DNA of 64,000 bases. Source: Hexactinellida sp. DTS-2022. Its lineage: Eukaryota > Porifera > Hexactinellida. The notes beneath the pieces were generated by a model. The model made no database searches. It was not told the DNA's origin and worked only from the letters and a program-made list of their open reading frames with translations. The translations under genes were made by a program, and so were the position numbers. The stretch is taken from positions 1,426,001 to 1,490,000 of the forward strand of contig JAPNXP010000008.1 in the NCBI GenBank assembly GCA_028753945.1. The letters are read 5' to 3'. This document shows positions 22,860-34,245 of this stretch, piece after piece (the stretch's first letter is position 1; the number at the start of each line of letters is the position of its first letter).

Positions 22860-24754
22860 TGATTCACAAAGAATTTCTCATCATAGTGAAATAGTCGAAA
22901 TATTTTAGTAACGAGTTCTACAGCCTGTGCGCTAAGATAGTTTCGGTGACGCGGTGGCTTCTCGCCTTCTGATACCGACACCACGATTCCGGGCCTGTTG
23001 TAGACAAGGAATGGTTTGTTTTTGCATCATGTTCGTTAGCGCCGAGATGAAAGGAACAGCTTTTATAGATTGCAATATTGCATCAGTGCTCCTAGGTGTT
23101 GTTAGACTGCCAGTTGATAAAAAGAAGTAATTCGAGCACACATTCCCTGAGATAGGTACCTCAATTCAACTGGAGTTTTATATTTCCTCGATTGGCAGGT
23201 TTTTTTTTAATATGGACACATAGGTGACGGAAATAATCTTGCAGGAAGTGTTTCTGTCCAAGAAACACGTTGGACATGAGTTCTGACCAATGTACCGGCA
23301 TACAGCTTCCTTAAATTCTTTTTGTGCGCCTCCTGAAATTCGATCGCAACCGAATCTTCAATGCAAATTTCCTCACGCTTCTTATCACCCCGTCGTGCTT
23401 TTAGAACTTTTAGAACTTCAAGAGGACTTTCATTCGTTTCCAAAATGGGCCACGCATTCGTAACGCTTTACCACATGTCCAGAAAATATCTTTGTATGGC
23501 TTATGTTCCGAAATTTTAGAGAAAATTTACTGTTACCATCACACACCAGTCCGTCGAAAATAACTCCTCGCGTGAGGGCTTGTTCAAGAATACTGGGTGC
23601 AATTTCGCTTTCGAGCGAGACCCTGGATAACGCAGCGTACAATGCAGGAGAGTTGGCTTTATGATCTCCCAGATTTTTTATGCATTCGTCCTCTGTGATA
23701 GAATCGTATTCTAAGAGATTGTCGATTCACGTACAAGCACTACAACTGTTGTAAGCAACGTCGTAGGCTAGTACCTTGCCATTGTACATAGATATAACGG
23801 AACCAAAGCAGTAGGTAGAATATCCCCCACCGCTCTTGGTCGATCTTTCTGGTATGCTTCGTGAAATGATGCGATGGCATGTATCAGATTATTCTAGTCA
23901 GTCCCAAATTCACTTTCTAGCTCGATTGCTGCATAATTCATTGATCTTTGAGCAATAAATTCGGTTACTAAGAGCAGTTCTCTTTGGGATTCGACAAACA
24001 CACCAGGCGGTAGTCCAATACCTATCATAGAATGGTATACATCAAGGGAATACTTTCCTATACCAATTAAACGTCCTGCCAGAATGCATTGATACATGGA
24101 GTCGTTTCGCTTCGTTATTTTGTGAGTGCCTATTTCGATTTTTGACTGAAACTTTCCTGATAGTGTCCAAAAATCCTTGCCGCTATTGCAATAGTTACAA
24201 CGCAATGTTAGATAGCTTGCAAAGCAATGTCTCGTACCCAGGTCCCAGATTTTAAAACGTTCTATTAAGGCATACAATGCAAACTGCGCAAGACTCCAGT
24301 ATATTCTCGAGGACCGAAGGGTCAATCACAATATTTGTCGTGACTTTGGTAGCGGATACAACCTTCGCGCGCAAATCAGGAGATCGGACTATCAATTCCT
24401 GGGGAGGTTCTTTTTCGATTACTTCGAATCTCACACCCAACTTAGTCTCAGCGTTGGTCGGTCGTGCAAGTGACATTTCTTTCGGGGATTCAGGTGGTCG
24501 AGGATCTACGCTGGCAGCTTGTGGACCTTTTCTGTAAATTCTCTTTGGGAGTTTGATTTTATGTGGGGGAACCTTTGAGATTGGATGATAAAGGTTTCTT
24601 CTCCTTCAAGCCCCATTTCCTCTTCCCTGATGTTTCTTAGGAGGACTTGGCGTAGAATGAGACTGAAGCTCATACACGTCAAAGCTCTGTGACAAGCCAG
24701 TGGTTGGAGGAATAACAGAGTCATATGAGTACAGTTCGTTATGAGGGTCTCTTG

Positions 24755-25208
24755 CAGAGTAGACCATGGGTCGATGGGTCATGGGTCATGGGTCACATGG
24801 GTCACATGGGTCACATAAATTGATGGGTCAGATGGGTCATGGGTCACGGCTCTGTGACCCATGACCCATGACCCATTTGGAATTTCGATGTCCGTCCAGT
24901 TATAGCACGAACCAAATAAAACCCAGAAACAATACAGGGTATTTCTTTGGTATTAGAAGTCTAAAAAAGTTAATTGATTGACAAGCATCATACATATATT
25001 GCAAGTCGCAATGTGTTACATAATGTTTAGATATTTAAAAATAGATATTTAAAAAGGTCAATGGGTAACACGATGGGTCAAAGCGTTACTTGATGGGTCA
25101 ATGGGTCACTCGATGCGTCATGGGTCAATGGGTCAATGGGTCATGGGTCACAAATGCGATGGGTCAGATGGGTCATGGTTCACCAATGTTAACCCATGGT
25201 CCACTCTG
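24755..25208. mobile_element. hAT-like element built from ATGGGTC iterations (454 bp)
   Basis: Outer TIRs are CAGAGTAGACCATGGGT and ACCCATGGTCCACTCTG; the flanks GTCTCTTG (24747-24754) and GTCTCCTG (25209-25216) match at 7 of 8. Inside, ATGGGTC/GACCCAT heptamers occur more than 20 times in two blocks (24760-24873 and 25055-25195) around an AT-rich spacer. An inverted switch at about 24850 can form a hairpin. Confidence 0.85.
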
Positions 25209-25216
25209 GTCTCCTG

Positions 25217-26246
25217 AACATTCGAGAACGTAGTCTCTATCTTTTTGAGACATAAAGGTGAAAAGTGTGTCTAATATTCAAAAACAAAAAGGAGCAAAGA
25301 AAAGTGTATATCAATGATGATAACAATAAAAATATTCCTAAATATACAAAGAGATTCAGTTAAAAGGGAAAATATAAAGGAAATCAAGTCAGTGAAAGGA
25401 TTTTTGATCAAAGCAGTGCCTATTATATATATAAATTTTACTTTATCTTTATTAATAATATTCACAATAAGATTAAAATTTTCATTAGGGCCCCACTATA
25501 CTCTATAAGATAATAAACTAATCTACAAGGTAAGGCTACACTGAAAATCTCAGATGAATCTAACCTCTACGTTTGACGTTAGTTGTGTGAAGATACATAT
25601 TTGTATAATGTATTAAATTCACCCGTCCAAACTCAGATAAAGTTGGAGCTATAAATAATTGGTAATTGAGCACTGCGCGGGAAAAGTTAATAAATTCGGG
25701 TTACAGGGACGCATTTCACCTCTGAGGTAACTTTTGAGAATAAATAAATAAAAAATAAAACAAATAAAACAAAGATTCTGCCACAAATGTTCTTGGTTTT
25801 GATTATTATGATTTTATTGAGAAAACAAGTGAGCAGGGCTAGAAAACAAAAAAATGGACATACATTGCAAAAAAGCCTCATTAGAACGAGTTTAAAAATC
25901 TATCCGAAGTAGAATTTCAAATCTTATATAAATTTATTGAGAAATAATTTTTTTAGTACAAAAATATGTATAATTTCCTTGTAAATCCCAATATGTGTCG
26001 TCGATAATTAGCCAAAAATAAGACTATCTTAAGACCTAAACCTTGCTGTCAATAACCTAGAACTTAATAATACTACACCATTCGGTGGTATCTGCTGTTT
26101 AAATGCCTACTAAAATATATTTATTGCTAATTATCTAGTTATTGAAATCAAAACCTTAGCAAAAAGAAAAATTGAATTTGATAATGTAACTACTAAATAA
26201 ACATTTCCACAATTCAATAAGCTAAGCCACATTATATAGGTATATT
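25217..26246. other. AT-rich intergenic DNA
   Basis: Only short ORFs biased to hydrophobic residues by base composition. Nothing recognised. Confidence 0.4.
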
Positions 26247-26680
26247 CAGTGTTCCCCATGCAAAGTTATGGGCCACATTCGGCCGGCCTTATACCAGCTT
26301 CATCGACCGATAAATTTAAGAAAACGGCAATAAGCCGGCTGGAGAATACGACACTTTTTCAACAGATAATGCAATATAACTTCGGTATTATCCAAAAATC
26401 AATAAATGCCTGCATAATAGTGCATATACTAAGCTTACCTACTGCGATAAACCTTCAAATTAAATGGTAACCATTTCCCAAACCCAGGTAATGGTCTTGC
26501 TTTCGATTTTGAGGGGTACAAAAGACATTCTGGAAGTCATTTTGAGCGGCTCCAGAGTCTATTTTACCGACCGTTGGAATGCCAAATTGACGTTTTGACC
26601 GACCAGCCGGCCGATCAATTGGCTTAGGTGGAAAACCTTCGGTGAGATTTGTGGAGTAATATCATTTATGACCACCACTG
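26247..26680. mobile_element. possible CAGTG-ended element (434 bp)
   Basis: Begins CAGTGTTCCCCATGC and ends ATGACCACCACTG, with TATATT next to both ends (26241-26246 and 26681-26686). GGCCGGCC-type motifs lie near both ends. A 6-bp flank is short for hAT and the TIRs are weak. Confidence 0.4.
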
Positions 26681-26686
26681 TATATT

Positions 26687-27460
26687 AATTAACTAAAGTA
26701 TGGCCTTATATTATCAATTCTAAGTTTTAATTGGAATAAAATGTTCAAATAAGTTAGTTATAATGCAGAACAAGATGGAATGGAAATAAATTCAACGGAA
26801 TTAGATAAATATTGATGCAACATCAAAATATTGGTATACATGCATTGAATATCCTCATGTGTTTGGGTTGGCATAACAGAAAAAATAGATGGTATCGCGT
26901 TCAGCTAATTCAAAATTCAGGAATTGTCATAGTCAATTTGCAACAAACATAAATATCTAAGTAATATGTATGTCAAGAATTAGGTACTATTAAGTTGAAA
27001 CACAAAGGATTGCTTCAAAGTTGAAGTGTGCAACTTGTAATTTATCAAAGTTAAGTGTTAAGTTATTGATAATTTAGCTGGGATTGCTGAAATATTGTAG
27101 AAAAGAACAATTATTGTTTGGAAATATACATGGGAGTCAAAAGACAGACAACTCCATTACTTAGAGATCACATGCACCAGTACAACTCTATAGAGCTGGG
27201 AACGTCAGTGTAAATAGACAACTCTAATTATCTAATTATTATTTATATTCAGGTAATTTTAGAACTTATTTGTAGAGCTACAACATTTTGAGTGGATGAT
27301 TAAAAGGTGCGCTATATTCTGACTATACAAATTTCAGAATCCTAGCTCAGTAATGATTCTACTAGACTAGTACTCCCAGAGCATGGTAACAAGCAGGCAT
27401 CGCATAAAAATGACTAAATAATTATGTAATATCTTACATGCAAATATCAATGAATGTTAC
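26687..27460. other. intergenic or intronic DNA
   Basis: Nothing recognised. If 27461-27862 is a real exon, this is the start of its downstream intron. Confidence 0.35.
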
Positions 27461-27862
27461 CTGTTTAAAAATGAATTATTAAATTTATTTTCATCAGTTT
27501 GAAATATTTGAATATTCGAATTATTGTTGAAGACACTCAGCTTTTGATGTGAACCTTGTAGAAACCTTTCTCTTTTATATTCTTCCAACCATTTATGAAA
27601 GTTAAGATTATTTCGGTTTGTAATCACACTAATGTTATTCGTTTTCCGTAAAATTTTGCGTTGTCCTTGTAGATCAAGGGTAAAAGCCTTCATAGGATCA
27701 ATATTTAAAGAAAATTTGCGTTTAGAAATTAGATTAGAAATTTCAATTGATCTCAATCTAGCAGCATGATCAATGTTTGTTGTTCGAATCTGATCCATTA
27801 ATGAATGCCACATTTCGGGTGTAAGATAAGGATTCACATTCATATCTAAAATGATGGTTTCC
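27461..27862 (-). CDS. candidate internal exon of an unidentified host gene
   Basis: A 402-bp open segment (134 codons, phase 2 at both ends) with a strong acceptor (TTTTCTGTTGTCTTTAG, 27863-27879) and donor (AAACAG|gtaaca, 27461/27460). The protein has ordinary composition, unlike the AT-driven ORFs around it: YLTPEMWHSLMDQIRTTN, LRSIEISNLISKRKF, LDLQGQRKILRKTN and WLEEYKRERFLQG. It contains charged, probably helical segments. I do not recognise the family and no transposase motif is present. The reading frame stays open 74 bases upstream of the acceptor, so an unspliced start cannot be ruled out. Confidence 0.55.
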
Positions 27863-28256
27863 CTAAAGACAACAGAAAATATATTTAAGTGGTCATGAAT
27901 ATGGATGGGAAAATGTATGTTATGATTTAATTGCATAATACAAAATCAAGTATAATACTTATATAGTAATAAGCCGGGTTTCATCTAGCCAACTTACGGT
28001 GTGGAGACGGGAGGTAATAGATTCCTCTGAAAAAGGATCTCCGAAAGAATTATAAACCATACAACAGTGTCCGGCGTGTGCATCAACATCATAATACAAA
28101 GCACATCGGGAAAAAACAGGTAATCATCGTTAATCAGTGGCAGTGCTAGTTCGGCTCTACTGCGCTGGTGGGGCACAGGAGGGGCACGCCAGCATCAATT
28201 TTAAGCCAGTGCCCAAACTGAGCTGAAGTGTGTCATTAGATGGGACAGAGACCCAC
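27863..28256. other. intergenic or intronic DNA next to a MULE
   Basis: No gene seen. GC content rises toward 28140-28256, next to the MULE boundary. Confidence 0.35.
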
Positions 28257-28265
28257 GAGGCGTAT

Positions 28266-28415
28266 GCATTAGTGCGAATTTCTAGAGTTGTCATTAGTGC
28301 GAATTTGAAGAGTTGGCATTAGTTCTACTCGAGATTTAGAGAGTTGGCATTAGTTCTACTCAAAAATTGGAGAGTTGGCATTAGTTCTACTCGAGATTTA
28401 GAGTGTTGGACTTGA
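28266..28415. repeat. left MULE TIR, tandem units
   Basis: Contains units of AGAGTTGGCATTAGTTCTAC spaced 31 bp apart; about four units including the diverged terminal ones. Confidence 0.88.
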
Positions 28416-28595
28416 TTTTGGGAGAACTCTCTTTAAATACATCAATTATTAAGAATAATGAAGTAATGATTTTAATGAATAAAGAATAATGAAATAATAA
28501 CTTGGTGAATAGAAATTGATGAAATATAAATTACTTCATGAATAAATAAGTTAAGAAAAAAAGAGTAATGAAAAGGGGCCACGTAAAGTTGATGG

Positions 28596-28844
28596 TTAAT
28601 TATATATTTGGAACCTATCCACGAAAGTAGAACGGCATGTGGGACAAGTTTGGCCGAGTTCTTCTATCTTGTTACTGCACTCACCACAGCAGTTAGCATG
28701 TCTGCATGGTAAAAAGATCCAAGTTGAGGTTCTACGGTTCAAACAGATCACACAATTGTGACTTATTGTACTTTCTGGATTATCCTCCACTTCCAAGTTG
28801 TCAGTATCAGTAATATCTTCTGAGTGAGTCATCAGTGTATCCAA
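28596..28844 (-). CDS. RING-finger C-terminus of the MULE-encoded protein
   Basis: An 82-codon open segment ending at the gene's stop. It carries a complete C3HC4 RING of the IAP/MULAN type: CVICL, then LPCRHANCC, CSNK and TCPTC, all eight ligands present, with the finger at the very C-terminus as in IAP-like E3 ubiquitin ligases. Upstream it is preceded by acidic, Thr/Asp-rich sequence (DITDTDNLEVEDN). It may be the last exon or the end of a frameshifted single-exon gene that starts at about 30200. Its likely role in an element-encoded protein is unknown; E3 activity is inference from the fold. Confidence 0.8.
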   Translation of the reverse strand: MDTLMTHSEDITDTDNLEVEDNPESTISHNCVICLNRRTSTWIFLPCRHANCCGECSNKIEELGQTCPTCRSTFVDRFQIYN

Positions 28845-28849
28845 AATTA

Positions 28850-30200
28850 TTTACGTTTTTACCAATTGTACTACTTATTGCCTCCAGATATTCCCAAGGT
28901 GTAAAATTACCGTTAATCAATTGATTTTTAAATGTTGATCGGCGCTCATCATTGATAATATTCTAAAGTTTTCTTGGCCTACTTATTTCATTCCCACTTG
29001 ACAACCTTGCATAGTCGGGATCAGTATCCGCAATTATTTCGTTTAAAACTGTCAAGAATTTCCAAATTCGGGGATGACCAGCCTGAATTCTTGTCTTGAG
29101 CTTTGCATGATAGCTTTCAGCTCAATTATTTGTAGTTGATTTTATATAAAAACTGATAATTCCTCGGGACTAACCTGACAGAGCCATCTCTTCGTAAAAT
29201 ATCTTTTAAGTTTATCTAAATTGACCCTATCTGTATCAGTAAGTGTCGTAGGAGAATTTAGAAGACTGTAAGTTGGTTGTATCAGTGTAGATGGGAGGAA
29301 GGGAATGGCCATCAAGTGCTGACAAATGTTGATAAGTCTCGATTGCTGTGAAAACTGTTGACAAGTCCGAGTTTTTGGGTTTGATGCCAGATGCGTTGCG
29401 TAAAATGAAACCAACAGCCTTTGATATTAATATCTGGATAAAGCTCCTTCATTACATTTCTTGGAGCGATTTCCCAGTCTGACATACATGACATAGGATT
29501 GAACTGTGGTACAAGATTGCGAATACTTTCCATAATGCATTTGTATAGCCCTTGTTCTTTTCCTGTCAAAAGACAATGGATTGCAGGTAAGGAGTGCCTT
29601 TCAACTCTTACAAAAATGGTCCACAGTTGATAAAATTGATTTCGAACACAGTAAAAAGTTCCATCGAACTGAATATCAGGTGCCTGTGATACTAAATCCA
29701 TCATTTTATCAGAGAAGAATATGAGAGCTGTTTGGTCATTAATTGTAACTTTACTTTTATGGAACTTTCCAAAGGTGGTAGTCGGTAATAACAGAGATAA
29801 TTCTGTAACGTTTGAAGGTATTTTCGGCTCTAAACTCTTTCTTGAGCGATACATTGAAGATTCGATTTGAGGGAATGATACCTCTGTTGCAAAAGAATCC
29901 TCTCTAGTCGTATCATCGAATATTTTTCGAAGAGGATCCTGTGAGGTACGTGCCTTGGTTTTGCATTTCTTCTTTAGGTCAAAGGTTTCTGAATGGTAGT
30001 TCATGATTTCGTGGTTATGTACGTTGCCTGGGGTAATCAAATCCCTGTCCCTATCCACTTCAGCCGTTGCTTTACATCCATCTCTGAATAGCGCACATTT
30101 GAGGTAGCGACTGATTTAACTGTATATTTCCGTTTAAGATACTTATGACCATCTGCTGTAGTGAGAATATGCCCACTCATGCGTCTATAATTGTCTGTTT
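28850..30200 (-). pseudogene. FLYWCH-MULE transposase
   Basis: DDE-type transposase of the Mutator-like superfamily. Reading leftward from about 30170: a FLYWCH/WRKY-GCM-type finger, with C-x5-C in KCALFRDGCKA and H-x-H in NVHNHE (about 30040-30115, crossing a frame change); a linker; the MULE core with the first Asp in IQFDGTFYCVRNQFYQLWTI (about 29670), the second in CMSDWEIAPRNV (about 29470) and the C/H signature KGCWFHFTQRIW (about 29430); then the third acidic residue in AESYHAKLKTRIQAGHP (about 29100). Defects include a TGA inside the latter motif and frame changes near 29420 and 29150. It shares a unit with the RING segment at 28596-28844. Most of the core (29312-30058) is open, so decay is recent. 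Confidence 0.85.
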
Positions 30201-30406
30201 TGTATTCCATTTTCCGAATTTCTTTTGGGTATGCACATTGTGTTCTACTTTATAGGAATCTATGGGATGTTGATATTTCACAGTTTTTAAATCGCACACG
30301 CAAAATCAGGAACAATTATGTGAACCTAACGATATAATTATGTGAAACCTAAAGCTCACTAACAACAGTATAGGGTTGCTGACTCTCCCGCTTTTTTGCC
30401 TTAATC

Positions 30407-30626
30407 GAGTAGAACTAATGCCAACTCTCTAAATCTCGAGTAGAACTAATGCCAACTCTCTAAATCTCGAGTAGAACTAATGCCAACTCTCTAAATCTCG
30501 AGTAGAACTAATGCCAAATCTCCAATTTTTGAGTAGAACTAATGCCAACTCTCTAAATCTCGAGTAGAACTAATGCCAACTCTTCAAATTCGCACTAATG
30601 ACAACTCTAGAAATTCGCACTAATGC
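30407..30626. repeat. right MULE TIR, expanded tandem array
   Basis: Six to seven 31-bp units of GAGTAGAACTAATGCCAACT plus CTCTAAATCTC, ending in the terminal GAAATTCGCACTAATGC. It has about three more units than the left arm. Confidence 0.9.
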
Positions 30627-30682
30627 AGCGCCCCCAGACCCACCCTACATACCCTGCAGCCGCCCCTGGGGGTAAAGAATAT

Positions 30683-30949
30683 TTAGGTAATTGTCATATT
30701 TGATATGGCTTGTAATTTCAAGTTGTTATGACATTGTAAATCTGCAATTAAATCCGAGATTATATAAGTCGAATTAATATTCTTTCTGATAATAACTACA
30801 AATAATATTATGCTTGGAATTAAAAATGGTGATAATAGGATAAATATACTTAATTCTAGCTGGCTAGCAACAAAAAGCATCCTTGGTGAAATGAAGAATA
30901 CCGTGTTACTTGGAATAAGCGCCTCGGCGCTTATTATTTTGTGGGACAA
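30683..30949 (-). other. short hydrophobic ORF, unassigned
   Basis: 88 codons with one strongly hydrophobic stretch near the middle. There is no motif, homologue or splice context I recognise. It is probably chance in AT-rich DNA; listed because it lies at the MULE edge. Confidence 0.2.
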
Positions 30950-31439
30950 AGAAAAATGCAGAAAAAAATATTTAGATCGGTTCTAATGGTTCTCACCGAC
31001 AGTATACACAATGAAGTTGCCAAAATAAAGGAAATTACACATCCAGTGATCTACTAATGTGTTCCAATTTCTATCATATCAATGTCATTTTTATTGCTTA
31101 ATCGGGGAAATACCGTTATCAAATTGCGAAATAAGAAGTAATAAAGTTTTGAGATTTGTCTCAAATGATAATTTCGGCAAACTGATCAAGGTATCGCAAA
31201 ATATATTTGTGAGAAACCTCTATGCATTCTAAAAGCTCTTACATAATGGCAGTGGTACTCGTCGAAGGAAATTTGTCAAAAATTAAATAAATGCATTATT
31301 GCAAAATATAAAAGATCCTAAATCTAAGTATACTTTAATACACTTATAAATAAAACTAAAAAGCTCAGATGCTTCTACCATAAAAGACCTAAACAACTAG
31401 ATATACAGACAAGTCTTTAAAGCTCCTAGACCTATAGAA
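30950..31439. other. intergenic DNA
   Basis: Nothing recognised. Confidence 0.35.
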
Positions 31440-31985
31440 ACGATATGAAATCAGACAAGTCTGAAAATTTAACAGAACATGTGCATGTACATTAATGATG
31501 CGGGCAGGGTTGGGGCCGATTACTATTGTAATCGATTATACATTTCGCTGTAATCATAATCGTAATCGTAATCATATGATTCTATTAGAGTGTAATCGCA
31601 TCGAAATCGTAATCATGCTATTTTATCAACGTATTTATCTTTGAAATTAAGGGTATATTATCAATTCATAGGATTGCACATGTGAAAGTGCTTTTATTCA
31701 ATAACAGTCACATTAAATATGAATTCCATCATAAGATACACAGTACAGTTAGTTTAATGAAATTGACACTTTTCCTTGTTGTTAGTACTTTAGATTCGAA
31801 TTTATCAGACTTAGCCAGACCGCATTTAGTAAACATTTTGGGTTGTTTTCATAATAGATCGTATTTATAATCATAATCATAATCATCTGAAAGTAATCGA
31901 CCCCAACCCTGTATGCGGGTATGTTGGTACACAATATTATCATAATCCTCAATTAATATCAATCGATGATGACACTAACATAAAG
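31440..31985. mobile_element. Helitron-derived fragments around a hAT MITE
   Basis: 31458-31504 (TCTGAAAATTTAACAGAACA and following) and, more weakly, 31912-31985 resemble the interior of the Helitron at 13224-13912 (13478-13560). A hAT MITE splits them. No Helitron ends are present. Confidence 0.5.
31505..31911. mobile_element. hAT-type MITE (407 bp)
   Basis: TIRs CAGGGTTGGGG and CCCCAACCCTG; TSD GATGCGGG/TATGCGGG (31497-31504 and 31912-31919, 7 of 8). The flanking inner regions are TAATCGATTAC and AATCATAATC repeats. A 62-codon ORF inside has no motif. Confidence 0.9.
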
Positions 31986-32674
31986 ATGAAACTTTATGTA
32001 AATGTTATTCAAGGTTGGCAAGTTAACGCCATTTAGTTTTAGTCTTATTCAGAATAAATTGAGGAAAAGCCAGTCATAGAAAAGGCATCAATTCAATAAC
32101 AAGTTTTAGTCAGTTGTGAGGATCAGTTGAGTTTGACTGGTGACACAGACACGCGATCTTAGTAGCATTATACTTATAATCAGTTTTAGTAAATAATTTT
32201 AGTAACTAGTATAGAAACCATTCAAACTGAAAACAAGCGTATATAATAATGTATTGAAAAAGCTAAAAATTAATAAATATATACGAGGGTTGTCACGAAA
32301 TGGATGATCAGCTGTCATTGAAATTATCGAAAAATTGTATCCGAGCACTGCATTAGTTTCTAAAATTTTCTATATAAACGTAAAGATCACAGTGTAAAAT
32401 CGGGAGTTCCCAATAGTCCAGACATTTTATGAGAAAAAGGGATGAAACTGGTAGTACTTCATCATTGTTAACAACAGAGATCAACAACATAATTCCAACA
32501 TAAAGAATCGCCAGGAGATCAGGACCTGGAGTTGGAAGTGTCCAATATTATTGCAACGGTAATGAAATTCTTAGAGTTTGAGCATATGAGGGCCGGGACG
32601 GGGAATTGAGTTTTATCCATCTATAGTGTAGAACCGCAATGACATCAAATCAAATGGTTGCAGCTACTATTGAC
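31986..32674. other. intergenic DNA with a mariner-like 5' end
   Basis: TACGAGGGTTGTCACGAAAT at 32282 resembles a mariner terminal repeat, and the next 300 bp read weakly like a mariner N-terminus (RDETGSTSS). There is no matching right end and no clear DD34D core. Confidence 0.3.
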
Positions 32675-34022
32675 CATAGGCGTAGAATTCGGGGGGGGAG
32701 GGGGAGGTCCATAGTACCGCCCCCCGCCCCCCACTATTTGGATTTGATCTCTTTTCTCCAATGTGTAGTAAATATTAAAATGGATCCTCCGTATTTGAAG
32801 GAAACGAAAATAATCAAAAATTCCATCAAGAATAACCCAATTAAATGAAACCTTTTGATCGAAGCTGTTTTAGTATAACCTAACTGGTTCTTTGTGAAAT
32901 GAAATTGTTAATAATTTTTCACAATGACATGTCATCTGAGTTACTAGGTACATAAAAAAATTACTCAAATTACTAGAATAATTATAACGAGTATAGTAGT
33001 ATAATGTGAGAGAAGAGACCGCGAGAAGAACAGACAGGCACTGGACTATTCCTCTTCAAAAATCATATGAAGTCTTCTAATTTAGATAAACCTTCTACTT
33101 CATAAGCTGAGCAGATAGAGCCAGTCGAACTACCTCTTCCAGAAAGTCAGGATATTTAAGGGCTTCCCTTTTCCCATGTCAAAATCTGGAAGTGGTCATT
33201 CTATCCAGAAGAGTTAGTTTTAGGATTTTCTTGGCTAAGCTTGCAGAAAACTTAAAGTATTTATATTGCATCAGTTTGCAATAGGGCATTTGATAATTGT
33301 CGCCTAAACCTGCCTACATGAATTTGTATGAACTTGAACGCGTGTTGAACGTGAAACGAATCGTCAGTTTGAGCTAAACAGAATGGACCTCAAGGGTGTG
33401 TTTGAAAGTGTGAGATTGTGCTGACACCAAGTTTTGCGCTAAGTGGAAATGAATACGAATATATTTATTTTTACGATTATATGCTGTGTTCGCATACTTC
33501 TTTTCGCTACTATGTGCAATTCTGAGAGTGCACGGAGTGAGATCATTTTCATATCATAAATCTAGCAGGAAATTTAACCTTGCCAATTGGGTTGATTTCT
33601 TATTTTAATGGAACGATTGAGAATATTCTGATGTCCAGACCTCTCCATTGACTGACCACATTACGTGCCGACACCATAATTTATTGAATCGTGATCCGAC
33701 ACCTAACCTGAGAGTAACTTCTTTTGGTGGCACACCATCTTCCAACATCCCATTTCATTGGAAATATTTTATTTGTTTTTTTAGGATCAGTGGCAAGACT
33801 TTTGAAAGAATACATAGCTACTGGCTGTTTTATGAAATTATTTCCTCTCATATTATTTGAAGTTATTGAATCGAAAATTTTGATGAACGATATAATTTAC
33901 TTTGCAAAGTACCCGCCTTTTAACTCGCATATTAGCTATAATTTTTTACAAACCATGCAATGACCAGGATAGACAACATTTTACATAATTTTCCCCCGTA
34001 TTCCTAGAATCCTACGCCTATG
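32675..34022. mobile_element. possible TIR element with CATAGGCGTAG ends (1,348 bp)
   Basis: CATAGGCGTAGAATTC at 32675 is matched by GAATCCTACGCCTATG ending at 34022. The ends are related to those of the MITE at 16770-17074 and it has the same G/C-tract next to the left end. The 8-bp flanks do not match. ORFs inside (70 and 79 codons at 33648-33963) have no recognised motif. Confidence 0.55.
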
Positions 34023-34069
34023 GCGGGTAGAAGCAGCTAGTAAGAATCTAAGGGATTAATTTTGCTAAT

Positions 34070-34245
34070 TATATACTTAATGAGTTAAACCAAAAAAAAT
34101 CTAAATTCAATTTTCTTTCTATTTTGATATAGTTTCAAATCGTTTCATGAAAAAAGTCGTGTTGAGCATCTACTAATGTTATTATAAAAGAGATCTATCA
34201 GCAGATATCGAATAATTATATTTGGCAAATAGTTATAATCAATAT
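34070..34245. repeat. diverged relative of the Tc1-like MITE interior
   Basis: Resembles 22305-22480: AATTATATACTTAATGAGTT and GCATCTACTAATGTTATTAT occur in the same order. No TIRs remain. Confidence 0.55.

Larger units (their letters stand above)
21260..24640 (-). pseudogene. Mutator-like transposase, interrupted by a nested hAT insertion
   Basis: Resembles the Mutator-like transposase family common in invertebrates. Reading leftward from about 24640: a basic N-terminus; NAETKLGVRFEV; a C..C-rich region (CAVCIVC, CNYC); LAGRLIGIGKYSLDVYHSM; FIAQRSMNYAAIELESEFG (to 23894); a core Asp in FDGLVCDGNSKF followed by YECVAHFGN (23430-23642); and, beyond the insertion at 21863-22859, the conserved RNECLHSLLFSM...LASALAVIRYNEG near 21700-21830. 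The tail (about 21260-21420) is a low-complexity STPTSSFP repeat. Several frameshifts and stops (about 24270, 23890, 23640, 23450, 23200) make it non-functional. Its TIRs were not found. Confidence 0.8.
28257..30635 (-). mobile_element. FLYWCH-MULE-RING transposon
   Basis: Long TIRs start GCATTAGTGCGAATTTCTAG at 28266 and end at 30626 with the exact complement. Beyond them, 9 bp on each side lead to an 8-bp direct repeat AGACCCAC (28249-28256 and 30636-30643), the best TSD candidate, though its offset from the TIRs is unexplained. The TIR interior is a tandem array of 31-bp units. The minus-strand gene combines a FLYWCH finger, a MULE transposase core and a RING finger. Confidence 0.82.

Noticed and set aside
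24277-24537. Plus-strand 86-codon ORF
   Set aside because: Antisense shadow of the Mutator-like transposase coding region.
25271-25881. Hydrophobic ORFs on both strands as membrane proteins
   Set aside because: The hydrophobicity follows from T-rich composition; no signal, family or splice evidence.
28266-30626. CRISPR-like array from the 31-bp units
   Set aside because: The units are contiguous without spacers and form the MULE terminal repeats.
32282-32600. A mariner transposon
   Set aside because: Only a 5'-like terminus and weak N-terminal text; no DD34D core or right end.
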